Shown here one piece after another: positions 9,404-17,610 of a stretch of DNA of 32,004 bases. The stretch is from the NCBI GenBank assembly GCA_947630945.1, contig CANRJN010000008.1:1-32004 (forward strand). Direction: 5' to 3'. This DNA comes from an uncultured Bacilli bacterium (GTDB taxonomy: Bacteria > Bacillota_I > Bacilli_A > RF39 > UBA660). The notes beneath the pieces are model-generated. The model made no database searches. It saw only the letters and a list, made by a program, of their open reading frames with translations, and was not told the origin of the DNA. The translations under genes and the position numbers were made by a program. Position 1 is the stretch's first letter. Each line of letters starts with the position of its first letter.

Positions 9404-10324
9404 ATGAATAACGATTATCAATTTGGAAATAAAGCATATAACTATTATGATAAATTTGGTATAGAAAGTACTAAATATAAGATACTTGCAGGTGAGCAAG
9501 AACAAAATATTCAACCTGGTTTTGAGTATTTAATGAATCCAAGACCTATTTTTGATAATCCTAATTATATAGGAAGTGGTAAATTAAAAGATAAGGTTGC
9601 GATTATCACAGGTGCTGATAGTGGACTTGGAAGAAGTGCAGCAGTTGCTTTTGTTAAAGAGGGAGCAAAAGTTGTAATACCTTATTTAAATGAACATGTT
9701 GACGCGTTAGAAACAAAAGAATATATTGAAAAACTTGGAGGTGAATGTTTACTTTTATCAGGTGATATTACAGATAAGAGTTTTTGTAAGAAAATAGTAG
9801 ACTTAACTCTTGAAAGATTTGGTAAAATTAATATTCTTGTAAATAATGCAGGTGTACAATATCAAAGTGATTCATTAGAACAAATTAGTGATGAGCAATT
9901 TGATTATACTATGAAAGTTAATGTTTATGGTATGTTTTATCTAACAAAAGAAGTGCTTCCACATTTAAATAGTGGGGACTCAATTATTAATTTATCTTCT
10001 GTTACTACATTTTTTGGAGAACCTCAACTCATTGATTATGTTACTACTAAGGGTGCTATTGTTGGATTTACTCGTGCTCTTGCAAGAAATTTAGCAACTA
10101 AAAATATTAGAGTTAATGCTATTGCACCAGGGTTTTATTGGACCCCATTACAACCTGCTTGTTGGCAAAAAGAAAAAATACCATCACTTGGAGCAGACTC
10201 TGCAATGGCAAGAGGTGCACAACCTTATGAACTAGCCCCTACTTTTGTCTTTCTAGCATCAGATGATTCTTCATATGTTACAGGACAAGTAATTCATAAT
10301 AATGGTGGTCAAGTTATGGGATAA
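9404..10324 (+). CDS. SDR family oxidoreductase (stress-protein-39/YhdF-like)
   Basis: IITGADSGLGRSAAVAFVKEGAKV, NNAGVQYQ, YVTTKGAIVGFTRALA; RBS AAGGAGG. Confidence 0.93.
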   Translation: MNNDYQFGNKAYNYYDKFGIESTKYKILAGEQEQNIQPGFEYLMNPRPIFDNPNYIGSGKLKDKVAIITGADSGLGRSAAVAFVKEGAKVVIPYLNEHVDALETKEYIEKLGGECLLLSGDITDKSFCKKIVDLTLERFGKINILVNNAGVQYQSDSLEQISDEQFDYTMKVNVYGMFYLTKEVLPHLNSGDSIINLSSVTTFFGEPQLIDYVTTKGAIVGFTRALARNLATKNIRVNAIAPGFYWTPLQPACWQKEKIPSLGADSAMARGAQPYELAPTFVFLASDDSSYVTGQVIHNNGGQVMG

Positions 10325-10371
10325 GTTAACTTATTGAATAGTTTTTCTAAATTTACTCATAATTATATTAG

Positions 10372-11064
10372 GTGATTAAAATGCAAGTTATAGTTCGTGC
10401 TTTAACTATGTTTGTTATATTATTTCTTGTTGTAAAATTACTTGGTAAAAAACAAATTAAAAATTTAACTTTATATGATTATGTATTAAGTATTTCAATG
10501 GGTTCTATTGCTGCTGATAGTGTTATTAGTTTAGATACACCACTTTATGATGGTGTATTAGCACTTTTAGTTTTTGCAATAGTTGGATATTTAGCATCTA
10601 TACTTTCTTTTCATAGTCATAATGTAGAAGAAATTGTGGATGGAGAACCTTTAATATTATTTGAAAATGATAATTTTAATTATAAAAATTTAGAAACTGC
10701 TAAATTAAGTGTATCTAAATTACTTGAAAATATTCGTGTGAAAGGTTGTTTTGATATTAATGAATTAGATACTGCAATATTAGAGCCATCTGGCGATATA
10801 TCTATTTTGTTAAAAGAAAATTCAAGACCTATAACTAGTAATGATTTAAAAAATAATATTCAAAAAAATAATAAAAAGAAATCATTAAATTATAATATAA
10901 TTATAGATGGTGTATTAAATTTAGATGAACTTAAAAAAGCAAAAAAATCTAAAACATGGCTTAATAAAATATTAAAAGAAAATGAATTAAATATTGAAGA
11001 TATTACTCTTCTTTCAATAGATAAAAGTGATAATATAACTTTATTTGATAGAAAAGAAAAATAA
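10372..11064 (+). CDS. DUF421 (YetF/YdfR-like) membrane protein
   Basis: VKLLGKKQIKNLTLYDYVLSISMGSIAADSV; EEIVDGEPLILFENDNF; DINELDTAILEPSGDISILLK. Confidence 0.88.
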   Translation: MIKMQVIVRALTMFVILFLVVKLLGKKQIKNLTLYDYVLSISMGSIAADSVISLDTPLYDGVLALLVFAIVGYLASILSFHSHNVEEIVDGEPLILFENDNFNYKNLETAKLSVSKLLENIRVKGCFDINELDTAILEPSGDISILLKENSRPITSNDLKNNIQKNNKKKSLNYNIIIDGVLNLDELKKAKKSKTWLNKILKENELNIEDITLLSIDKSDNITLFDRKEK

Positions 11065-11092
11065 GTATCGAATTTGATGCTTATTTTATATT
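11062..11092. terminator. bidirectional terminator between convergent genes
   Basis: ATAAGTATCgaatttGATGCTTATTTTAT. Confidence 0.5.
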
Positions 11093-11529
11093 TTTAATCT
11101 CAAAGTTTCTTTAATTACATTAAATTTATGTTTTTTATATAAATTTTTGGCTTTTATGTTATTAGAACATACGTCTACTTCTATAATTTCAATACCATTA
11201 TCACTTACCCATTTTTCAAAATAATTTATAAGTTTTTCTGCTATACCTTTATTTCTATATTCTTTTTCTATATATAACGCGTCTAGTTTAGCAGATTTTA
11301 AACTAACTTTATCATCATTAATGTATCCATATAAATACCCTATTATATTATTATTTTCTTCTACTACTAATATTAGTCTATTTAAATCAAATATGTAATT
11401 TTCATACATATTTGTAACAGTAAAGTTTTCATCAATCGTATCATCATATTGTTTTTCATCTCTAATTAATAAAGTAAGTAATTTATTTAACTTATCTGCA
11501 TCACTCATTTGTGCTTTTCTTATTTTCAT
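11086..11529 (-). CDS. GNAT family N-acetyltransferase
   Basis: MKIRKAQMSDADKLNKLL; LYIEKEYRNKGIAEKLINYFEKW; NNIKAKNLYKKHKF. Start at 11529 with GGAGGAATTAAAT RBS preferred over 11544. Confidence 0.88.
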   Translation of the reverse strand: MKIRKAQMSDADKLNKLLTLLIRDEKQYDDTIDENFTVTNMYENYIFDLNRLILVVEENNNIIGYLYGYINDDKVSLKSAKLDALYIEKEYRNKGIAEKLINYFEKWVSDNGIEIIEVDVCSNNIKAKNLYKKHKFNVIKETLRLKI

Positions 11530-11601
11530 ATTTAATTCCTCCACTATATATATATATTAACATATTTTTGTATAATAAATGTAATATTTATTGAAAAATA
11601 T
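11497..11601. repeat. direct repeat copy 1 flanking IS (long target-site duplication)
   Basis: tgcatcactcatttgtgc...attgaaaaatat, same as 13656-13762 except for a 2-bp AT length difference. Confidence 0.93.
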
Positions 11602-11626
11602 CTTTACTTTTGCAGTTAAAATGAGC

Positions 11627-11660
11627 AAAGCCAGGTTTTACCTAGTTTAGCTCATTTTTT
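11627..11660. terminator. bidirectional terminator-like hairpin at IS left end
   Basis: GAGCaAAGccAGGTtttACCTagtTTaGCTC with flanking A/T runs. Confidence 0.6.
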
Positions 11661-11688
11661 AAATGTTGTACATTGAAATTAATTTTAA

Positions 11689-13521
11689 TTATTTTAAAAT
11701 TTTTTTAATTTCTGATAAAGTTCTGAATTTTTTAGATAAATCAATATTAAAGGTATGTTCAAAATCCTCAATAACTTCATTTTTATAACTTTGTAAATAA
11801 ATATCATGATCAACATTAACACTTATATAATTTCTTATAGATTCGATTATTTGATTAAATGAATATTTATTATTAAGTTGTTTTTCAATTAATCTAATTA
11901 TAACAAGAGAAATAAAACAAGTAAGAAAATGTGCTTGTATGTGATCGCTTCTTGAAACCCATACAGGTCTAAATTCTAATCCAGATTTTGTAACTTTAAA
12001 TGTTTCTTCAATTTTAGATAGTCCACGATATATATTTCTTATTTCAATATCACTTAATTTTTCTTCAGATGTAACAATAGAATAATAACCATCATATTTT
12101 TCTTCTTCTAATATTCTTTCTAGATTTAATTGTAAATTATTCGCATCAGCAATTTCTCCGGTAGATTTAACAAATTTTAAATTATTTACATAACCAGCAA
12201 CACCATAAGCAGTAGCTTTAGAATATTTTTCAGGATGAGATATTAAATCTTTTGCTTTAACAATAATCATTTCTCTATCTCTTTTTTGCTTATCTGCATA
12301 TTTTTGAGAATAATAAACCATTTGCTTTTGATCTACTAAAATAGATTCTCTTTTTTTATTTCCGTTTTCTGTTTTACCTTTGTCTTTTCTTATAACATAC
12401 ATCTTTTTAGGATAAACTCTAGATTTATGTTTAAAAATAATTTCTTTACCACTATCATCTTTAATTTTATCAATAATATAATCTTCTTGTTTTAATACCC
12501 AATTTTTAAAATCTTCATCAGCACCTCTTACAGATTGTCCATATACATAACCATTCTTTTTTAATGATTGTTCAAGTGACAAGCCAGCAATTTGAATTAC
12601 ATTATCAGAAGTGTTTAATCCACGATCCGCAACAACGATAGTTCTACCTAATTCAAAATTTTTTTTAGTTCTATTTAAAATTGGAATAAGAGAATTTTTT
12701 TCAGATTCGTTTCCAGGAAATAAATCATAAGCTAATGGAATGTCAGATGAATCCATTAAAAGTCCCATTTCAATTATAGGATCAGGTCTTTTATTTTTTT
12801 CAGGACCTTTTTTTCTTATTCCTTTTTGCTTTATTATAGGAATACCATCTTTATCAGTTTTAACATTTCCATTTTTATCATATTCAAATATATCTTCATC
12901 ATTATATTCAATTTCAAAATAATAATTAGTACAATCATAATAACAATTAGAAGTATCACGATTATATTTATCTTTAGTATTGTTCCAAATTATTTTTTCT
13001 ATATCTTCTTTAAGAGGATTAATATTTGTTAAACTTCGATATATATCATCTAAAGAAAAATTATAATTTTCAAAAAGAGTTTCTTTTTCTTCATAAGCTT
13101 TTTTCTTTGAACCTGGAGAAATTATACGCATAAAAACTAACAATGAAAGTATATCATTTAAATTATAATCAATTTTTAATTTTTTTTGATAATTATCTAA
13201 AAGTTCTTTGATACCTAGTTCTTTATAAATTCTTTTAACTATACAATAACCTAAATTTTTATGTTTATTATTATTTTCAATTTTTTGAGTTTGCAAATCT
13301 TTAATAGTATATTCGCTTAATAAGTTATTAGACATTTTCTTTGCTTCTTCTTTAAAATGAGCAATCGGATCATCAAATTCTTTTTTTAAATCATCTAAAT
13401 AACCAAGTTTTTGAATAGTTTTTTGTTTAACTTTACCAAATTCATCTCTATAACCTTGAACAAAAGAAAGATAAATTTTACCATTATGACTTGGACAAGC
13501 TTTTAAATACATATAAATCAA
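11689..13521 (-). CDS. IS1634 family transposase
   Basis: 610 aa; YYDCTNYYFEIEY, IVVADRGLNTSDN, YYSIVTSEEKLSDIEIRNIYRGLSKIEETFKVTKS (DDE-type signatures). Confidence 0.93.
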   Translation of the reverse strand: MIYMYLKACPSHNGKIYLSFVQGYRDEFGKVKQKTIQKLGYLDDLKKEFDDPIAHFKEEAKKMSNNLLSEYTIKDLQTQKIENNNKHKNLGYCIVKRIYKELGIKELLDNYQKKLKIDYNLNDILSLLVFMRIISPGSKKKAYEEKETLFENYNFSLDDIYRSLTNINPLKEDIEKIIWNNTKDKYNRDTSNCYYDCTNYYFEIEYNDEDIFEYDKNGNVKTDKDGIPIIKQKGIRKKGPEKNKRPDPIIEMGLLMDSSDIPLAYDLFPGNESEKNSLIPILNRTKKNFELGRTIVVADRGLNTSDNVIQIAGLSLEQSLKKNGYVYGQSVRGADEDFKNWVLKQEDYIIDKIKDDSGKEIIFKHKSRVYPKKMYVIRKDKGKTENGNKKRESILVDQKQMVYYSQKYADKQKRDREMIIVKAKDLISHPEKYSKATAYGVAGYVNNLKFVKSTGEIADANNLQLNLERILEEEKYDGYYSIVTSEEKLSDIEIRNIYRGLSKIEETFKVTKSGLEFRPVWVSRSDHIQAHFLTCFISLVIIRLIEKQLNNKYSFNQIIESIRNYISVNVDHDIYLQSYKNEVIEDFEHTFNIDLSKKFRTLSEIKKILK

Positions 13522-13655
13522 CTACCTTATATATTGATTATATCACAATGTGTAACAATGTACAACAATAAAATAATAAAAACTTGACATAACAAAACCT
13601 AGATTACATCTAGGCAAATTTATATTTTATATTTTTTTCAACTGCAAAACTCGGG

Positions 13656-13762
13656 TGCATCACTCATTTGTGCTTTTCTTATTTTCATATTTAATTCCTC
13701 CACTATATATATATATATTAACATATTTTTGTATAATAAATGTAATATTTATTGAAAAATAT
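13656..13762. repeat. direct repeat copy 2 flanking IS
   Basis: see 11497-11601. Confidence 0.93.
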
Positions 13763-13803
13763 ATATTAAAATTTTATAATTTAATTATGGAGGATATGTT
13801 TTT

Positions 13804-14037
13804 ATGGATATGGAAGCAAAAGCAATGAATGCATTTGTTAAAGATATAGCATTCTTAGCAGAAAAATTATCACAAAAATCACCTGAAGAAGTTAATGCTA
13901 ATGTAGTTTATGAATATTTAGATTTATTAAAAGCAGAAGCAGAGAGACTTTTTGAAGATAAAATATATGCAAGTGATAATTCTATTTTATATACTTCAGG
14001 TGATATTAATTTTGATAAAACAGAAAAAACATTATAA
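13804..14037 (+). CDS. hypothetical protein
   Basis: 77-aa ORF with GGAGGATATG RBS. Confidence 0.65.
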   Translation: MDMEAKAMNAFVKDIAFLAEKLSQKSPEEVNANVVYEYLDLLKAEAERLFEDKIYASDNSILYTSGDINFDKTEKTL

Positions 14038-14040
14038 TTA

Positions 14041-14855
14041 ATCGAGTAGAGAGAAATAATTAAAATTATTTCGTCCCTCTCACACCACCGTACGTACGGT
14101 TCTCGTATACGGCGGTTCAATTTATATTACAGTATGTACTTTAAGATAATGGTCTAGTGGAAACACTAGCCCTTTTTGATTTAATCTTTCATTAGATATT
14201 GCTATATGCATTACGACCGTGCTTGCCACCCAATAATAACCTCTTCTAGTATTTGCTACCATATAAGAGTTATATTCAGAAATACCTAATTTTCTTAATT
14301 CTTTATATTTGGTTTTTGATTTCTTCCAGTATTTCCAAATACACATTCTTAATCTATGTCTTAAGTGCTTACCAATTCTTTCCATTGATGTTTTCATATC
14401 TGCTATTCTAAAATAGTTTATCCAACCTCTTATGACTTGATTTAGTTTTACTATCTTATCATTTATTGACATAGCATTACTTCTACTAGTTATATCTTTT
14501 AGTTTTCTTTCAAATTTTTGTAATGATTTTAAATGTGGTTTTGGTCTCCATGTTCCTTTCTTATTGTAAAAGCCAAAACCTAAATATTTTATTTTATTAG
14601 GTCTTGCTACTTTACTTTTTTCCACATTTACTTTTAGTCCTAGTTTGTTTTCAATATATCTAGTAACACTTTCCATTACATGGTTGGCTGCTTTTTCACT
14701 TCTTACCATAATTAAGCAGTCATCAGCATATCTTACAAATCTCAACCCTCTTTTCTCTAATTCTTTATCTAGTTCATTTAACATGATGTTAGATAATAAG
14801 GGAGATAGATCGCCACCTTGTGGAGTACCTACTTTTGTTGGTTGTAATACCCCAT
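14041..14855 (-). mobile_element. 5'-truncated group II intron (C-terminal half of RT/maturase plus domains V-VI)
   Basis: RT/maturase C-terminal half then GAACCGCCGTATACGAGAACCGTACGTACGGTGGTGTGAGAGGGACG (domain V-like) and a domain VI-like hairpin ending ..CTCGAT. Confidence 0.85.
14122..14855 (-). pseudogene. group II intron reverse transcriptase/maturase, N-terminus missing
   Basis: Frame reads VNGVLQPTKVGTPQGGDLSPLLSNIMLNELDKELEKRGLRFVRYADDCLIMV...GWINYFRIADMK; no upstream RT domains. Confidence 0.88.
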
Positions 14856-15606
14856 TTACCCCATTCTTGTGGTCTTAAATTATGCATTTGCTTACAAAAT
14901 TGTATTTCACTATATATTCTATCAGTTGTATTCTTATCACCATAGAATTTTAATAATTCATCATAAGAATAATTGCCCACTGCCATTGTTCTAGTGTTTC
15001 ATTATAATAGTCATCACTAGCCCAAAAATCCATAATTAATTTTTGCTTTTCATTTAAAGTCCAATTTGGATTTTTAAGTATCCAATATCTAATATCAAAG
15101 TCGCCACATCCATGTACTTGTGTATTACTTAAAAATGTAAATATATTTTTAAAATATTTATCTAAGAGATCATAATCATTTAAATTATTTTCATATCTAA
15201 TTGTTCCTATTTTATTCATAGCCTCATTAACAGCAAAAGTTTTTTGTTTCTTAGTTAATTTTATATTATTATTCCACAAACTCATTAATAAAAATGAGTA
15301 CCCACCATTACTAGCACCTTTTATTACAGTTCTAGCAATATCAGTATTTGAATAAATATTTTTAATTAATTCATTGTATGCACATGCATCAACATTTTCA
15401 TAATCAATTAACATAGCATTACAAATTGCAAGACCATTAACTTCATCCCCATTATTCCATTTATTTCTTTTAATCTTAACTGCTTCTCTTAAAATTTCAG
15501 GATTACTTTTTATTTTTTCCCATAAAGTAGATGCATATTTATCTTTTTCAAGTCCATACATTGCATAATATAATTCATTATCTAATTTTTCAATTTCTAA
15601 CAGTAT
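14856..15606 (-). pseudogene. degraded hypothetical gene, C-terminus truncated by the intron remnant and frameshifted near 14990
   Basis: ORF 14950-15561 ends ...ETLEQWQWAIILMMNY* while the alternative frame continues NYSYDELLKFYGDKNTTDRIYSEIQFCKQMHNLRPQEW; reading frame also extends upstream of the first Met (LLEIEKLDNELYYAMYGLE) without an ATG. Confidence 0.65.
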
Positions 15607-15708
15607 AAAATCTCCTTTAATTATTTTATATTATAATTAAATTTCATAAATATTGAAATTTTTTTTATTTACTTAACTATGTTTTTAATAAAAAAATAAT
15701 ATAAATAG

Positions 15709-15737
15709 TTGTATCAAAAACATTTGTTTGATATAAT
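15709..15737 (+). promoter_or_regulatory. sigma-A-like promoter for toxin mRNA
   Basis: TTGTAT - 17 bp - TATAAT. Confidence 0.75.
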
Positions 15738-15800
15738 TAGTTCAGGAACATTTAATAGTTGGGTGATTACCAAACTTCGTAAAAGAAGGGAGGTGATAGT

Positions 15801-15884
15801 ATGAATAAGAAAGATTTTTTAATTTTATCTTTAATCACTATTATCTTTCTATTAATATTATTACTATTTATAGTATTGATATAA
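15801..15884 (+). CDS. putative type I toxin, small hydrophobic peptide (MNKKDFLILSLITIIFLLILLLFIVLI)
   Basis: 27-aa ORF with near-perfect SD GGGAGGTGAT 3 nt before ATG; single-TM composition; overlapping convergent RNA. Confidence 0.8.
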   Translation: MNKKDFLILSLITIIFLLILLLFIVLI

Positions 15885-15991
15885 AGAAAAATCACCTAAC
15901 TCAACAATGATTTAGGTGATGCTAACAATACGGCAACACCCAACATGAGATATTGAATGTTCCTATTTTATTTTATGTAAAATTCACTTAC
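15880..15991 (-). ncRNA. putative antisense antitoxin RNA
   Basis: Minus-strand promoter TTGAAA-17-TATTAT (16026-15998) and intrinsic terminator ATCACCTAAatcattgttgaGTTAGGTGATTTTTCTTT. Confidence 0.75.
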
Positions 15992-16072
15992 AAATACATA
16001 ATAACACAAAAATGACATTTTTTCAAATTAATATTTAAAATATTTATTTAATTAAAAAGTTATTTTTATAAT

Positions 16073-16396
16073 TTACTTTTTTAATACTTTTTCTAAAAAT
16101 ATTTTATTTTCAAATGTTCCTCTTTTTGTTCCTTTTTCTTCTGTAATAGAAATAACTTCTTCTAATGTTGAATTTTCGATTTTTGATAAATATTTTATTA
16201 TTTCTAACATATCGGCTAATTCCTCTATTCTATCCTTACCTTTTGCAATTAATACTTCTTGATATTCTTCATTTAATTTTCTTTCTAATTCAATTTTATA
16301 TTCTTCATCAGTTAAAATTCTAGTTATTGGTACTTCACCATTTGATTTAATTATTTCAGGTATTTTATCTCTTACCAATTTATTATATATTTCCAT
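16073..16396 (-). CDS. MazG-like nucleotide pyrophosphohydrolase (PRA-PH-like)
   Basis: YNKLVRDKIPEIIKSNG...KLNEEYQEVL...ELADMLEIIKYL. Confidence 0.88.
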   Translation of the reverse strand: MEIYNKLVRDKIPEIIKSNGEVPITRILTDEEYKIELERKLNEEYQEVLIAKGKDRIEELADMLEIIKYLSKIENSTLEEVISITEEKGTKRGTFENKIFLEKVLKK

Positions 16397-16429
16397 GGTA
16401 CTCTCCTTTTTATAATAAATTCTTTGTAT

Positions 16430-16540
16430 AAAGAAATAGCACTCAATCTAGCATAGATTAAGTGCTTACCACTTAACGATAAGTACTCAACTTAGCAATG
16501 TTAAGTCTTCCCTTTTTTATTTTATGCAAGTCTCATTACC
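16430..16540 (-). ncRNA. second antisense-RNA-like module (toxin-less paralogue) or terminated leader of the MazG-like gene
   Basis: Minus promoter TTGTAA-17-TATGAT (16575-16547), similar downstream sequence GTATTTGgtAA..CATAAAATAAAA.AGGgAA, terminator AGCACTTAATCtatgctaGATTGAGTGCTATTTCTTT. Confidence 0.65.
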
Positions 16541-16647
16541 AAATACATCATAACATAAAGATGTCTTTTTTACAAATTGTTTTCTATCTTACATTTTCTG
16601 AGGCTAATATCATAATGGTATTCAAGAGAAGAAGTACAATAACTATT

Positions 16648-17241
16648 TTATTTTTGTATACCAGTAGAATTTTGAAAATTTTTAATTTCAATTGGTTTAT
16701 CATCTATAATGATTAATTTACCATCTAATAAATATATACTTCCAGATATAGAATTAAATTTTCTTATGTAAACATTATTACCAAATTTTTTTAATTTATC
16801 GGCTAATTGATTATAATCCATTTTATTTCCACCTTTTTCGTATTCACAAGCACTTCCTGGAAAAATATATACATCGCCATTATATAATATATTTAGCGTA
16901 CTTAATAGTGCTAATATATTATCAAAACTATATTTGGGTGATATATGCATTAAGAATTTATAATTTCCATTAAAAATAACTAATCCACAACATGATCCAA
17001 TACCAAAAGTAAAAGCATTATCTTCATTAAATGTTAAAGAATAATAGTCCATAGGGACGAAGATTCCTGTCACTTCTGAATATTCATCACCTAAACATTT
17101 TATTGATTCACTATCCAATTGCATTTTATTCTTTATAATTCCAAATTTGTTAGCTTTACTAATGTTTTCTCTAAACTTTTTAAAATACTCTTCATTAGAT
17201 TTGTCTATATTTCTATTAAAATCAAAATTATACTTATACAT
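16648..17241 (-). CDS. CheD-like protein (putative deamidase fold)
   Basis: FTFGIGSCCGLVIFNGNYKFLMHISP...GDVYIFPGSAC...LADKLKKFGNNVYIRKFNSISGSIYLLDGKLIIID parallels CheD G.GSC...H..P...GG...G. Confidence 0.6.
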   Translation of the reverse strand: MYKYNFDFNRNIDKSNEEYFKKFRENISKANKFGIIKNKMQLDSESIKCLGDEYSEVTGIFVPMDYYSLTFNEDNAFTFGIGSCCGLVIFNGNYKFLMHISPKYSFDNILALLSTLNILYNGDVYIFPGSACEYEKGGNKMDYNQLADKLKKFGNNVYIRKFNSISGSIYLLDGKLIIIDDKPIEIKNFQNSTGIQK

Positions 17242-17384
17242 ATTATGTTTGATCTCCTTTATTAATAATTATTTTGATATTTTATTATTTATTGTAAATG
17301 GTAATATGAAAGTATGTTTTTAAAATTGACAAATATACCAATTTAACCTATAAAAATTATAGTATAAATCTCAAACGTTTTAAA

Positions 17385-17414
17385 ACTCGAACTATAGTAC
17401 GTCCGAGTTTCCTA
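17385..17414 (-). terminator. terminator of tRNA cluster
   Basis: Minus strand AACTCGgacgtactatagttCGAGTTTTAAAA. Confidence 0.5.
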
Positions 17415-17423
17415 TCAATTTGG

Positions 17424-17496
17424 TGCTAAAAAGAGGAATCGAACCCCCAACCTACTGATTACGATTCAGTTGCTCTACCAATTGAGCTATTTTAGC
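17424..17496 (-). tRNA. tRNA-Thr (CGT)
   Basis: GCTAAAATAGCTCAATTGGTAGAGCAACTGAATCGTAATCAGTAGGTTGGGGGTTCGATTCCTCTTTTTAGCA folds as cloverleaf; anticodon loop ATCGTAA. Confidence 0.95.
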
Positions 17497-17500
17497 ATGG

Positions 17501-17572
17501 TTGCCTAGACAGGATTCGAACCTGTGAATGCTGGAGTCAGAGTCCAGAGCCTTACCACTTGGCCACTAGGCA
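17501..17572 (-). tRNA. tRNA-Gln (CTG)
   Basis: TGCCTAGTGGCCAAGTGGTAAGGCTCTGGACTCTGACTCCAGCATTCACAGGTTCGAATCCTGTCTAGGCAA; anticodon loop CTCTGAC. Confidence 0.95.
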
Positions 17573-17575
17573 ATA

Positions 17576-17600
17576 TAAAAACTCAAAAATTTGAGTCCTA
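17576..17600 (-). terminator. intrinsic terminator after tmRNA
   Basis: Minus strand GGACTCAAATTTTTGAGTTTTTAT. Confidence 0.6.
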
Positions 17601-17610
17601 TTATCAAATT

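Larger units (their letters stand above)
11602..13655 (-). mobile_element. IS1634-like (IS4/IS1634 group) insertion sequence, apparently complete
   Basis: Imperfect terminal inverted repeats (C....TTTTGCAGTT[A/G]AAA); single intact transposase; flanked by direct repeats. Confidence 0.9.

Noticed and set aside
12740-13032. Plus-strand ORFs inside the transposase
   Set aside because: Antisense shadows of an intact transposase
13908-14120. Minus-strand 70-aa ORF
   Set aside because: Starts in intron domain V/VI sequence and runs antisense through the 77-aa gene
14645-14986. ORFs 14645..14878 (+) and 14789..14986 (-)
   Set aside because: First is antisense to RT; second is a chimeric frame across the intron/pseudogene junction, not a real protein
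16498-16716. Plus-strand 72-aa ORF
   Set aside because: Covers the promoter of the second antisense module and the 3' end of the CheD-like gene; no RBS
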